From Rhodococcus aetherivorans (GTDB lineage Bacteria; Actinomycetota; Actinomycetes; Mycobacteriales; Mycobacteriaceae), in the NCBI RefSeq assembly GCF_011058165.1, contig NZ_JAALEG010000003.1, positions 1-64,000 of the forward strand: DNA of 64,000 nucleotides. The letters run 5' to 3'. The notes beneath the pieces were generated by a model. That model did no database searches, was not told the origin of the DNA, and was given only the letters and a program-made list of their open reading frames with translations. This document shows positions 20,145 through 28,821 of the stretch, one piece after another. The position numbers were made by a program, and so were the translations under genes. How positions within the stretch are numbered: the stretch's first letter is position 1; the number at the start of each line of letters is the position of its first letter.

Positions 20145-21226
20145 AGGACCACCACCGAGCGCAGCACCTCGCCGCGGTGCATGGTCTCGAACGCCTTCTC
20201 CACCTGGTCGAGGGCGATGCGCTCGGTGACGAACTTCTCGAGCGGCAGCCGGCCCTGCTGGTAGAGGTCGACGAGCATGGGGAAGTCCCGCTCGGGCAGG
20301 CAGTCGCCGTACCAGGACGACTTGAGGGACCCGCCGCGGGAGAAGAAGTCGATCAGCGGCATCTCGAGGGTCATCTCCGGGGTGGGCACCCCGACGAGGA
20401 CGACGGTGCCGGCCAGGTCGCGGGCGTAGAACGCCTGCTTCCACGTCTCCGGGCGGCCGACCGCGTCGATGACCACGTCGGCGCCGAAGCCGCCGGTCAG
20501 CTCCTGGATCGCCTCGACCGCGTCGACCTCGGCCCCGTTGATGGTGTGGGTAGCCCCGAGGTCGGTGGCCCACTCGAGCTTCCTCGGGTCCCGGTCGACC
20601 GCGATGATCTTGTTGGCGCCGGCGAGGCGGGCGCCCATGATCGCGGCGTCGCCCACGCCGCCGCAGCCGATCACCGCGACGGAGTCGCCGCGGGTCACCC
20701 CGCCGGTGTTCACCGCGGCACCGAGGCCTGCCATCACCCCGCAGCCGAGCAGGCCGACGACGGCCGGGTCGGCGCTGGGGTCGACCTTGGTGCACTGCCC
20801 TGCGTGCACGAGGGTCTTGTCGGCGAACGCGCCGATGCCCAGGGCCGGGGTCAGCTCGGTGCCGTCCTCGAGGGTCATCTTCTGCGTGGCGTTGTGGGTG
20901 TCGAAGCAGTACTGCGGGCGGCCGCGCTTGCAGGCGCGGCACTGCCCGCACACGGCCCGCCAGTTGAGGACGACGAAGTCCCCGACGGCGACCGAGTCGA
21001 CGCCCGCACCGACGGACTCGACGACACCGGCGGCCTCGTGCCCGAGCAGGAACGGGAACTCGTCGTTGATGCCGCCCTCCCGGTAGTGCAGGTCGGTGTG
21101 GCACACGCCGCACGCGGCGATCGCGACGACGACCTCCCCCGGCCCCGGGTCGGGGATGACGATCGGCACGACCTCGACGGGAGCGCCCTTCGCGCGGGCG
21201 ACGACGCCCCGGACCTGCTGTGGCAT
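20141..21226 (-). CDS. mscR: S-(hydroxymethyl)mycothiol dehydrogenase (mycothiol-dependent formaldehyde dehydrogenase)
   Basis: This 361-residue zinc alcohol dehydrogenase oxidises the formaldehyde-mycothiol adduct with NAD+ and may also act as an S-nitrosomycothiol reductase. Catalytic zinc ligands are in [14 protein letters not shown] and GHEAAG, and structural zinc ligands in [15 protein letters not shown]. The Rossmann glycine motif is [15 protein letters not shown] 21226 follows AAGGAGAC. It forms an operon with the MBL hydrolase. It fits as a sink for formaldehyde from the demethylation genes at 25-29 kb. Confidence 0.92.
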   Translation of the reverse strand: MPQQVRGVVARAKGAPVEVVPIVIPDPGPGEVVVAIAACGVCHTDLHYREGGINDEFPFLLGHEAAGVVESVGAGVDSVAVGDFVVLNWRAVCGQCRACKRGRPQYCFDTHNATQKMTLEDGTELTPALGIGAFADKTLVHAGQCTKVDPSADPAVVGLLGCGVMAGLGAAVNTGGVTRGDSVAVIGCGGVGDAAIMGARLAGANKIIAVDRDPRKLEWATDLGATHTINGAEVDAVEAIQELTGGFGADVVIDAVGRPETWKQAFYARDLAGTVVLVGVPTPEMTLEMPLIDFFSRGGSLKSSWYGDCLPERDFPMLVDLYQQGRLPLEKFVTERIALDQVEKAFETMHRGEVLRSVVVL

Positions 21227-21393
21227 GACGGTGTCTCCTTCTTCTCGTGCGGTGCTCGCGCGACGTCGGCGACGTATCGCGGTATGCGCACACGCTATCG
21301 GCGGCGCGGCACCCCGGTACCTGATCGAAGGAGTGGATCGACCTGACCGAAAGACCAGTCCCCCACTTTCGACCCCGAAATGCCGAAGTGTCG

Positions 21394-21422
21394 TTGATCG
21401 AGTACGGAAGTCCGGCTAAGCT
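21394..21422 (+). promoter_or_regulatory. Vegetative-type promoter upstream of whiB3
   Basis: TTGATC (21394-21399) and TAAGCT (21417-21422) are separated by 17 bases, close to sigma-70-type spacing. The predicted start lies about 60 bases before the whiB3 ATG. Confidence 0.5.
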
Positions 21423-21490
21423 TCGGTATGACCGCCCTCACAGGGCGCAGCGTCCAGGCGAGGCGACCCCTCGCAGGCCCGAGGAGTGCA

Positions 21491-21805
21491 ATGTCGATCG
21501 CCAACACGGTGACCCTCCCCCACCCCCGCAGCGAAAGCTGGGACTGGCAGCTGCACGCGGCGTGCCGGGGCCACGAGTCGTCGGCCTTCTTCCATCCCGA
21601 GGGGGAACGTGGCCGCGCACGCGAACTGCGCGAGTACCGCGCCAAGCTCGTCTGCGCCCGGTGTCCGGTTCTCGAGCGCTGCCGCACCCACGCACTGGAA
21701 GTCGGTGAGCCGTACGGCATCTGGGGTGGCATGTCGGAGTCCGAGCGCCGCTCGTGCCGCGCCGCCGTGGATCGGTCGGCCCGGTGGGGCATGCTGGGGC
21801 GCTGA
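21491..21805 (+). CDS. whiB3: WhiB3-like iron-sulfur transcriptional regulator
   Basis: This 104-residue protein binds a redox-sensitive [4Fe-4S] cluster and partners with the principal sigma factor. The four cysteines are in AACRG, VCARCPVLERC (three). The turn motif is GIWGGMSESER. The segment FFHPEGERGRARELREYR and HALEVGEPYG are the WhiB3 signature, distinguishing it from WhiB1 and WhiB2. ATG 21491 has GGAG five bases upstream. It lies 51 bp before gluconokinase. Confidence 0.88.
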   Translation: MSIANTVTLPHPRSESWDWQLHAACRGHESSAFFHPEGERGRARELREYRAKLVCARCPVLERCRTHALEVGEPYGIWGGMSESERRSCRAAVDRSARWGMLGR

Positions 21806-21856
21806 CGCGACCCGCCTGCGCCGCGACGCGACGCAGGCGCCACCAGGGAGGCACGA

Positions 21857-22405
21857 ATGGACTCACCCGGCCACCCCGGCCCGCCGATTCTCGTCGTCAT
21901 GGGGGTGTCCGGCTCCGGCAAATCGACCGTCGCGGCACTCGTCGCCGAGGCCACCGGATGGGACCTGCTCGAGGGCGACGACCTGCATCCGCGTGCCAAC
22001 GTGGAGAAGATGGCCGCCGGCCGGCCGCTCAGCGACGCGGACCGGGCGCCGTGGCTCGCGGCGGTCGGCGCGTGGATCCGGGACCACACCGGCCGGGGCA
22101 GGCCGGGGGTGGTGACGTGCTCGGCGCTGCGCCGCCGCTACCGGGACGACCTCGCCGGCGAGAACGTGGTCTTCGTGCACCTGGCGGGCACGCGCGAGCA
22201 GATCCGGGAACGGCTCCGCACGCGGCGCGGCCACTACATGCCGGCCGACCTGCTGGACTCGCAGTTCGACACGTTCGAGCCGCTCGAACCCGACGAGGCG
22301 GCGATCGTCGTCGGCATCGACGCCGAGCCCGCCGACGTCGCCGCCGAGATCGTGGCGCGGGCGGCCGAGTGGACGCGCGGGACGGACGTCAGCCCGCGGC
22401 CTTGA
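21857..22405 (+). CDS. gntK: Gluconokinase
   Basis: This 182-residue kinase phosphorylates D-gluconate to 6-phosphogluconate. Walker A is GVSGSGKSTVA. EGDDLHPRANVEKMAAGRPL, CSALRRRYRD and RRGHYMPADLLDSQFDTFEPLE are the full GntK signature. GGGAGGCACGA precedes ATG 21857. No gluconate transporter or GntR regulator is adjacent. The gene converges on, and overlaps by 17 bases, the LuxR-type regulator. Confidence 0.92.
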   Translation: MDSPGHPGPPILVVMGVSGSGKSTVAALVAEATGWDLLEGDDLHPRANVEKMAAGRPLSDADRAPWLAAVGAWIRDHTGRGRPGVVTCSALRRRYRDDLAGENVVFVHLAGTREQIRERLRTRRGHYMPADLLDSQFDTFEPLEPDEAAIVVGIDAEPADVAAEIVARAAEWTRGTDVSPRP

Positions 22406-23675
22406 TCCCCGCCTCGGCGCCGAGCGCGGCCGCCTCGCCGCGGGTGCTCACCCCGAGCTTGCGGAGCACCGAGGCCACGTGGAACTTGACCGTCGACTCG
22501 CTGACACCGAGCCGCTCGGCGATCACCCGGTTCCGCCGGCCCGCGACGAGGTGCTCGAGCACCTCCACCTCGCGTGGCGCGAGGACCGCCAGCGCCTCGA
22601 GTGCGGGGCTGCCGGCCACGGGTGCGGGCATGTCGAGCGGTAGCCGGGCCGCGACCCGGCAGCCCCAGCCGGGCGTGGACTCGGCCTCCACGGTGCCGCC
22701 GAGGGTTTCGGCCCGGTCCCGTAGCTGCCGCGCGAGGTCGGCGGCGTCGGCCTCGCCGTCACCGTCGTCCCGGATGTCGATCAGCAGGTCGGTTCCGTCG
22801 CAGTTCCAGGCGACCCGGACGCGGCCGAGGTTCGCCTGCGCGGACATCGCGAGGACCGCGCCGCGGGCGAGGGCCCGGGCCGCATGCGCGACCTCGCCCG
22901 GCAGCGCCCGCCCGTCCACCGGCGGGGCGACCATCTCGAGGACCACCTCGCGGTGCCGGAGCAGACCGCGCAGTTCACCGTGCAGCCTAGCGAAGGCGGT
23001 GGTCACCGCCTCCTCGGCGAGTTCGCGGTGCCGGTCGACGGCCGAGCGCAGCCCGATGAGGGCATTGGTGGCGGTTTCGCGTGCGGTGATGCGGGCCCGG
23101 GTGTCGTCGAGGTCCCTCGACCGCAGCGTCGCGAGGATCGACTCGAGCGTCATCGCATGGGCCTCGGTGAGCTCGGCAACGGTCCGTGCGCGTTCGGAGG
23201 AGGCGGCGCGGGATTCGGCGAGGTACGCCGGGCTGGCGTTGCGGACCTGCAGCTGGATGCCGGTGGCCACCACAGCGAACAGGGCCCGGACCAGCTCGAG
23301 GGGAATCGAGCCGGTGCGGGCACCGCCCGGGACGAGCACGAGCAGCGTGTCGGTGGCGTCGAGGATCGCCCACACGTCGCGGTCCCGGCCCGCGATCCGG
23401 GCCGGGCCGCGACGGATCTGCCCGGTCGCGAGTTCGCTTCGGACGCGGTCGAGTTCGGCGATGGTCACGCGGTCGACGATCGCCGGGTCGCCGGCCACCT
23501 TGCGGGGCCGGCCGGTGCATTCCCGCGTGAAGATCACCAGGGCGGTGTGCGGGACCAGGTCGGTGAGCAGCGCCGAGAAGCGCTGGCCGATCTCGGTGAG
23601 CGGCCCGACCAGTACGTCCCGCAGATTCGTGATCAGCGTGTCGGGGGCCGGGATCGGGGTGTTCACTCCGGTCAC
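22389..23675 (-). CDS. LuxR-family regulator fused to a histidine-kinase-like ATPase domain
   Basis: This roughly 428-residue protein has an N-terminal half without a clear family. A central HATPase-like region follows, with degraded ATP-lid boxes IRDDGDGEAD and TPGWGCRVAARLP. The C-terminus is a LuxR/FixJ helix-turn-helix (LAPREVEVLEHLVAGRRN, ERLGVSESTVKFHVASVLRKLGVSTR). No phospho-accepting His box or receiver domain is seen. It could therefore sense a ligand directly. It follows the aromatic-acid MFS gene by 35 bp on the same strand. The start is GTG 23675 or GTG 23666. Confidence 0.72.
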   Translation of the reverse strand: MTGVNTPIPAPDTLITNLRDVLVGPLTEIGQRFSALLTDLVPHTALVIFTRECTGRPRKVAGDPAIVDRVTIAELDRVRSELATGQIRRGPARIAGRDRDVWAILDATDTLLVLVPGGARTGSIPLELVRALFAVVATGIQLQVRNASPAYLAESRAASSERARTVAELTEAHAMTLESILATLRSRDLDDTRARITARETATNALIGLRSAVDRHRELAEEAVTTAFARLHGELRGLLRHREVVLEMVAPPVDGRALPGEVAHAARALARGAVLAMSAQANLGRVRVAWNCDGTDLLIDIRDDGDGEADAADLARQLRDRAETLGGTVEAESTPGWGCRVAARLPLDMPAPVAGSPALEALAVLAPREVEVLEHLVAGRRNRVIAERLGVSESTVKFHVASVLRKLGVSTRGEAAALGAEAGIKAAG

Positions 23676-23710
23676 GATAGCGCGCGCAGCCCGGCGACCG
23701 GCCCCGCCGA

Positions 23711-25072
23711 TCAGTGTGTGGCCACCGAGGCGGGTGTGTCGGCGGACCGGGCGTCGGCGGTGTGCGCCTCGAACCGCAGCCGTCCCACGGCGACGGCGGC
23801 GAGCACGAGGGCGCCGGCGACGAGCAGGTAGAGCTGGGTGGGCGACCAGTGCAGGTCGAGCAGCGCACCGGCGACGATCGGCGAGGCGATGGCCCCGAGC
23901 CGGCCGACGCCGATGCCCCAGCCGACGCCGGTCGCCCGCACCGACGGCGCATACACCGAGGGCGTGATCGCGTACAGGCCCGCGATGCACCCGTTGACGA
24001 ACACGCCGATGAGGGCGCCGAGGGCGAACGCGACGACCACCGCGACGGTGGCGGGGACGAAGACCACGAGCAGAGCGCCGGCGATCACCATGTACGACGC
24101 CAGGACCCGCTTCAGCGCGAATCGCGCGGACAGCGCGCCGAGCAGCGTTGCGCCGAAGATGCCGCCGAGGTTCAGCAGCACGCCCCCGGTGATGCCCTGG
24201 TCGGCCGACAGGCCCGCTTCGACGAGCAGCTTCGGCGTCCAGCTCGTCACGAAGTAGAAGGCGAACATGGTCAGGAAGAACGCGGCCCAGACGAGCACCG
24301 TCGAGCGACGCTGCCGCGGTGCGAGGAGGCTGCCGACCCTGACGCCGGACCGCGGCCCGGAATCGTCGGCCTGTCGCGGCGCGGGCAGCGCGGCGAGCGG
24401 CTGGTGCCCGGCGCGGACCGCGAACGCGTTGATGCGGGCGAGGGCGTGGGCGGGCCGCCGGGCGAGCAGGAAGTCGAGGGATTCGGGCAGGCGGAGGTAC
24501 ACGACCGGGATGATCACCGCGGTGCAGACGCCGCCGAACAGGAAGACGGATCGCCATCCGTAGGAGTTCTGCAGCACGACGGCGATGATGCCGCCGACGG
24601 TGGCGCCGACGGCGTAGCCGGTGGAGTTCAGGCTCACCGCCAGCGCGCGCCACCGGTTGGAGGCGTACTCGCTGGCGATGACGTTGCTGCTGGCGAGGAT
24701 TCCCCCGATGCCGACGCCGGTGAGGGCGCGCAGCAGCCCCAGCTGCAGGGCGCTCTGGCTGACCGCGGAGGCAAGCATGCCGATCGACGCGATCCCCAGG
24801 CAGAGCAGGATCATGCCGCGGCGGCCGATCGTGTCGGCCCACGGCGCGAGGAACAGCGAGCCCGCGGCCATGCCGAACAGGCCTGCGCTGAGCAGCAGGC
24901 CGAGCGCCGAACCGGACAGGCCCCACTCCTGGGACACCGACTGGGCGGTGAAGGCCATGACGAGCACGTCGAAGCCGTCGAGGACGTTGAGCAGCACGCA
25001 GATCGCCACCGCGCCCCATTGGAAGCGCGTCATCGGGCTGGTGTCGATGCGTTCACGTAGATCGATTGCCAT
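23711..25072 (-). CDS. MFS transporter, aromatic acid:H+ symporter (AAHS) type
   Basis: This 453-residue protein has twelve predicted membrane segments. It carries the AAHS signature LDGFDVLVMAF in helix 1, the loop 2-3 motif APWADTIGRRGMILL and a central loop after residue 200. AAHS carriers (PcaK, VanK, BenK) import benzoate-type acids. ATG 25072 is chosen over a 22-residue longer form because family homology begins at the helix-1 region. It is divergent from the Rieske oxygenase and co-directional with the LuxR regulator. Confidence 0.85.
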   Translation of the reverse strand: MAIDLRERIDTSPMTRFQWGAVAICVLLNVLDGFDVLVMAFTAQSVSQEWGLSGSALGLLLSAGLFGMAAGSLFLAPWADTIGRRGMILLCLGIASIGMLASAVSQSALQLGLLRALTGVGIGGILASSNVIASEYASNRWRALAVSLNSTGYAVGATVGGIIAVVLQNSYGWRSVFLFGGVCTAVIIPVVYLRLPESLDFLLARRPAHALARINAFAVRAGHQPLAALPAPRQADDSGPRSGVRVGSLLAPRQRRSTVLVWAAFFLTMFAFYFVTSWTPKLLVEAGLSADQGITGGVLLNLGGIFGATLLGALSARFALKRVLASYMVIAGALLVVFVPATVAVVVAFALGALIGVFVNGCIAGLYAITPSVYAPSVRATGVGWGIGVGRLGAIASPIVAGALLDLHWSPTQLYLLVAGALVLAAVAVGRLRFEAHTADARSADTPASVATH

Positions 25073-25152
25073 GTATCGGGCCCCTGTTCGAAGGATGTGA
25101 GGCGAGTCACCTGCGAGGAGCGTGATGGATCGGATCACAACGAATCCACCCT

Positions 25153-25213
25153 CCTTCCGGATACCGGAAGGGCGCCGCCCGACTTTCCGCCATCCGGAAG
25201 TCGGGTGGCGCCC
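25153..25213. promoter_or_regulatory. Nested palindromic operators between the MFS carrier and the oxygenase operon
   Basis: Site 1 (25153-25171) is CCTTCCGG-ATA-CCGGAAGG with perfect 8-bp arms. Site 2 (25170-25213) has GGGCGCC and CCCGACTT arms matched by AAGTCGGG and GGCGCCC, around an inner TTCCG...CCGGAA core like site 1. The two cores are about 28 bp apart in a divergent promoter. They are likely targets of the local LuxR- or IclR-type regulator. The pairing is seen; the binder is inferred. Confidence 0.55.
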
Positions 25214-25290
25214 GTCACGTGCCGCCCGTCACGGTGGAGGCATCCGCCGGTCGCTCGGACCGGAACCATCCCCGTGGAGACGAGACAACC

Positions 25291-26352
25291 ATGACGAAGA
25301 TCGCCCGGAACCAGTGGTATGTGGCCGCCTACGGCCGCGAGATCGACCGGGAACTGTTCGCCCGGACCATCTGCGACGAGCCGATCCTGTTCTGGCGCAC
25401 CGAATCCGGTGAGGTCACCGCAATGTCGGACCGGTGCGTGCACCGCCGCTTCCCGCTCTCGCAGGCGCCGAGCCGCCTCGCGGGCGACACGGTCGTATGC
25501 GGCTACCACGGCTTCACCTACGGGTCCGACGGCGGCTGCGTGGCCGTGCCGGGCCAGAAGCGGGTGCCCCGCACCGCGCGACTGAAGTCGTACCCGGTGG
25601 TCGAGCAGGACTCGTTCGTGTGGATCTGGATCGCCGACCCGGACCGTCCGGCCGAGCCCGATCCGACCCGCATCCCCCGGGCGCCGTGGCTCGACGCGCC
25701 CGGCTACGCCGTGGCCTCGGGCATGGAGCCGCTGCGGGCGCGCTACAGCCTGCTCGTCGACAACCTGATGGACCTCTCCCACGAGACGTACCTGCACGGC
25801 GGCTACATCGGCACCCCCGAGGTGGCCGAGACCCCCATCACCACCGAGGTCGACGACGAGGCCGGGATCGTCTACGTCTCCCGGCACATCGCCGACGCGG
25901 AATGCCCGCCCTTCTACGCCGAATCGACCGGCCTCGAGGGCCGCATCACCCGGTGGCAGGACATCGAGTACCACCCGCCGTGCCTGTACCTGCTGCACAG
26001 CCGGATCGCGCCCGTCGGCGTGCTGCCGCCCGAGACCGGACCCGACAGCGACGCGTTCCACGTCGAGGTGGTCTACGCGATCACCCCGGAGACCGAACAC
26101 TCCACTCACGATTTCTGGTCGGTGGCAAGGGATTTTGCGCTCGAGGACGAGAAGGTCACCGAGTTCCTGCGCGAGAACAACCGCACCGTCGTGCTGCAGG
26201 ACGTCGTCGCGCTCGACCGGCTCGAACAGGTGCTCGCCACCGAACCAGAGGGGTACCAGGAACTGAGCATCAACATCGACGCCGGCGCTCTGGCCGCGCG
26301 GCGGATCCTGCAGGCGATGACGGCGGGCGGCACCCTCGCCGAGACGAGGTAA
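25291..26352 (+). CDS. Rieske non-heme iron oxygenase, VanA-type aromatic O-demethylase
   Basis: This 353-residue terminal oxygenase belongs to the vanillate O-demethylase group. The Rieske ligands are C49-x-H51 (RCVHRRFP) and C70-x2-H73 (VCGYHGF). The mononuclear iron ligands are in DNLMDLSHETYLHGG. The enzyme would hydroxylate a methoxy group, releasing formaldehyde. ATG 25291 is chosen because homology starts at NQWYVAAY. The next genes encode a small Cys protein, a VanB-type reductase and a P450. Vanillate itself is only one of several possible substrates. Confidence 0.87.
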   Translation: MTKIARNQWYVAAYGREIDRELFARTICDEPILFWRTESGEVTAMSDRCVHRRFPLSQAPSRLAGDTVVCGYHGFTYGSDGGCVAVPGQKRVPRTARLKSYPVVEQDSFVWIWIADPDRPAEPDPTRIPRAPWLDAPGYAVASGMEPLRARYSLLVDNLMDLSHETYLHGGYIGTPEVAETPITTEVDDEAGIVYVSRHIADAECPPFYAESTGLEGRITRWQDIEYHPPCLYLLHSRIAPVGVLPPETGPDSDAFHVEVVYAITPETEHSTHDFWSVARDFALEDEKVTEFLRENNRTVVLQDVVALDRLEQVLATEPEGYQELSINIDAGALAARRILQAMTAGGTLAETR

Positions 26353-26355
26353 CCG

Positions 26356-26574
26356 ATGTCCTCGCAACCGAACCGGATGCTGCGCGGGCCCAACGTGATG
26401 CGCGTCGTGTGGCTGCCCGGCTCCGACCGCCTCGAGGGAACGTGCCATTGCGGTGCCCGGCACGTCGCCGAGGATCCCGTCACGCTGTGGGACTGGCTGC
26501 TCGCTCATCCCGTCGGCCACGCCGACGCCCTCCCCCGGCCGCCCGAACCGACCCGCGAAGTCGCTCACGCGTAA
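26356..26574 (+). CDS. Small protein with a CxCG motif in the demethylase operon
   Basis: This 72-residue protein starts three bases after the oxygenase stop and ends 10 bases before the reductase start. I do not recognise its family. It has a single Cys pair in GTCHCGARHVAED that could bind metal, and a Trp-rich stretch (LWDWLLAHPVGH). The tight spacing and codon use like the neighbours support it being a real gene. It may be an accessory to one of the oxygenases. Confidence 0.65.
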   Translation: MSSQPNRMLRGPNVMRVVWLPGSDRLEGTCHCGARHVAEDPVTLWDWLLAHPVGHADALPRPPEPTREVAHA

Positions 26575-26584
26575 GGACCCGACC

Positions 26585-27562
26585 ATGACATTTCCGGAAA
26601 ACAACTCCCCGGCAAACGAATTCGGCACCGACCTCGAAATCGTCGAGCGGACGGAACCCGCGGACGGCGTCGTCGCGCTGTGCCTGCGGCACCCGGACGG
26701 CGGGCCCCTGCCGCCGTGGAGTCCCGGCGCGCACATCGATCTCGTGCTCGACGAGGACCTCGTCCGTCAGTACTCGCTGTGCGGCGACCCGGCCGACACC
26801 GGGACGTGGCGCATCGCCGTCCTGCGCGAGGCCGACGGCCGCGGCGGCTCGCAGTACGTGCACGACAAACTCGCCGTCGGTGACCGCGTCCGCGTTCACG
26901 GACCCCGCAACAACTTCGACCTCGCCCCGGCGCCGCGCTACCTCTTCCTCGCCGGCGGGATCGGGATCACCCCGATAGTGCCGATGATCGCCGCGGCCGA
27001 GGCGGCCGGCGCCGACTGGTCCCTCGTCTACGGCGGCCGCCGCCGCGCCTCGATGGCGTTCGCCGACGACCTCGTCACCCGCTACCCGGGCCGGGTCACC
27101 CTCGTGCCGCAGGACGAACGGGGCCCGCTCGATCTGCCGTCGCTGCTCGGGGACCCGCGTCCCGGCACCCTCGTCTACTGCTGCGGCCCCGCCGGGCTGC
27201 TCGACGCCGTCACCACCGCCTGCGCCGACCGGCCCGCCGGGTCGCTGCGGATCGAACGGTTCGCCGCGAAGGAACAGTCCGCTCCGGTGCGCTCGGACGG
27301 CTTCGAGGTGGAGCTGGCCCTGAGCGGTACCACCGTCACCGTCGCGCCCGACGAGAGCGTCCTGGACGCCGTCGCCGCCGCGGGTGTGCAGGTGCTCTCG
27401 TCCTGCCGCGAAGGTACCTGCGGCACCTGCGAGACCACCGTGCTCGCCGGCACGGTGGACCACCGCGACTCCCTGCTGACCCCCGAAGAACAGGCCGCGC
27501 ACGACACCATGCTGATCTGCGTGTCCCGCGCCGCCTGCCCCCGCCTGGTTCTCGAACTCTGA
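26585..27562 (+). CDS. VanB-type oxidoreductase (flavin/NAD domain plus [2Fe-2S] ferredoxin domain)
   Basis: This 325-residue reductase of the phthalate-dioxygenase-reductase family passes electrons from NAD(P)H to an oxygenase. The flavin-binding motif is RQYSLCGDP. The nucleotide-binding part includes LFLAGGIGITPIVPM and YCCGPAGLLDAV. The C-terminal ferredoxin has SSCREGTCGTCETTVL plus a later Cys (LICVSRA). ATG 26585. It lies between the Rieske oxygenase and the P450, and is the only reductase in the cluster, so it may serve both. Confidence 0.9.
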   Translation: MTFPENNSPANEFGTDLEIVERTEPADGVVALCLRHPDGGPLPPWSPGAHIDLVLDEDLVRQYSLCGDPADTGTWRIAVLREADGRGGSQYVHDKLAVGDRVRVHGPRNNFDLAPAPRYLFLAGGIGITPIVPMIAAAEAAGADWSLVYGGRRRASMAFADDLVTRYPGRVTLVPQDERGPLDLPSLLGDPRPGTLVYCCGPAGLLDAVTTACADRPAGSLRIERFAAKEQSAPVRSDGFEVELALSGTTVTVAPDESVLDAVAAAGVQVLSSCREGTCGTCETTVLAGTVDHRDSLLTPEEQAAHDTMLICVSRAACPRLVLEL

Positions 27563-27587
27563 CTGCCCGAATCCCGAGGTGACCGCC

Positions 27588-28787
27588 GTGACCGTCGCAA
27601 TGCACCCGCCCACCCTCGACGACGACCCGTTCGACGACGCCGTCCTCGCCGACCCGTACGAGTTCCACGCCCGGCTGCGCGCCGCCGGACCGGTGGTGTA
27701 CCTGCCCCGATACGACGTGTACGCGACGGGCAGGTTCGAGGAGGTCCACGCCTGCCTCACCGACTGGCGCACCTTCGTCTCCGGACGAGGGGTCGGCCTC
27801 GCCGACTTCGCCCACGAGACGCCGTGGCGTACCCCGAGCCTGCTGCTCGAGGCCGACCCGCCGGACCACACGGTGGTGCGGGCGGCCATGGGGGCCGTCG
27901 TCTCGCCGCGCACCGTGCGCGCGCTACGCGCCGGGTTCGAGGCCGAGGCCGACGCCCTGGCCGACGCGCTCGTGGCCCGCGGTGAGTTCGACGCCGTCAC
28001 CGATCTCGCCGAGGTGTTCCCCCTGCGGGTGTTCCCGGACGCGGTGGGGATCCGGGAGGACGGCCGCGAGCATCTGTTGCCGTACGGCGCCATGGCGTTC
28101 AACGCCTTCGGGCCCCGCAACGACCGCGTGGAGAGGGCACTCGCCGCGTCCGGGCCGACGCAGGAGTGGGTCGCGGAGTCGTGCCGGCGGGAGAATCTCG
28201 CGCCGGGCGGGTTCGGCGCGCAGATCTGGGCGGCCGCCGACCGTGGTGACATCACCGCCGAACAGGCGCCTATGCTCGTTCGATCCCTGCTCACCGCCGG
28301 CGTGGACACCACCGTTCACGGCATCGCCAACACCGTCTACGCCATGACGCGGTTCCCCGGGCAGTGGCAGGCGCTGCACGCCCGGCCGGCGCTCGCGAAG
28401 TTCGCGTTCGACGAGGCGCTGCGCTGGGAATCGCCCGTGCAGACCTTCTTCCGCACCACCCCCACCGACACCGAGGTGGCCGGCGTCCCCATCGGCGAGG
28501 GCCGCAAGGTCCTGCTGTTCCTCGGCGCCGCCAACCGCGACGAACGGCGATGGGGACCCGATGCGCACGTCGTCGACATCCACCGCTCCGCCGGCGGACA
28601 CGTCGCGTTCGGCATGGGCATCCACCAGTGCGTCGGTCAGCCGATCGCGCGGCTCGAGGCCGAGGTGCTGCTCACCGCGCTGGCACAGCGGATCCGGCGG
28701 ATCGAACCGGCCGGGGATCCGGTGCCGCAACCGAACAACACGCTCAAGGGCTGGGCTAGCATTCCGCTCAGAGTCGAACCGGCCTGA
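27588..28787 (+). CDS. Cytochrome P450, CYP199A-like (4-methoxybenzoate-type O-demethylase)
   Basis: This 399-residue P450 has the I-helix LLTAGVDTTVHGIA, the EALR ExxR motif and the heme loop FGMGIHQCVGQ, with Cys348 as thiolate ligand. Long stretches match Rhodopseudomonas CYP199A enzymes that demethylate 4-methoxybenzoate, for example AGPVVYL, SRGVGL-like GRGVGLADF, LEADPP, LLPY and VQTFFRTT. This match is from memory. GTG 27588 is preferred because GAGGTG lies just upstream, with GTG 27579 as an alternative. No ferredoxin gene is adjacent; the VanB-type reductase is 25 bp upstream. Confidence 0.85.
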   Translation: MTVAMHPPTLDDDPFDDAVLADPYEFHARLRAAGPVVYLPRYDVYATGRFEEVHACLTDWRTFVSGRGVGLADFAHETPWRTPSLLLEADPPDHTVVRAAMGAVVSPRTVRALRAGFEAEADALADALVARGEFDAVTDLAEVFPLRVFPDAVGIREDGREHLLPYGAMAFNAFGPRNDRVERALAASGPTQEWVAESCRRENLAPGGFGAQIWAAADRGDITAEQAPMLVRSLLTAGVDTTVHGIANTVYAMTRFPGQWQALHARPALAKFAFDEALRWESPVQTFFRTTPTDTEVAGVPIGEGRKVLLFLGAANRDERRWGPDAHVVDIHRSAGGHVAFGMGIHQCVGQPIARLEAEVLLTALAQRIRRIEPAGDPVPQPNNTLKGWASIPLRVEPA

Positions 28788-28821
28788 CCGGAGCAGTTCC
28801 CGAGGAAGGGGTGAGCACACC

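Noticed and set aside
27588-28787. P450 as guaiacol demethylase GcoA (CYP255A)
   Set aside because: GcoA sequence features do not match, while many segments match CYP199A. The adjacent reductase also does not have to be GcoB.
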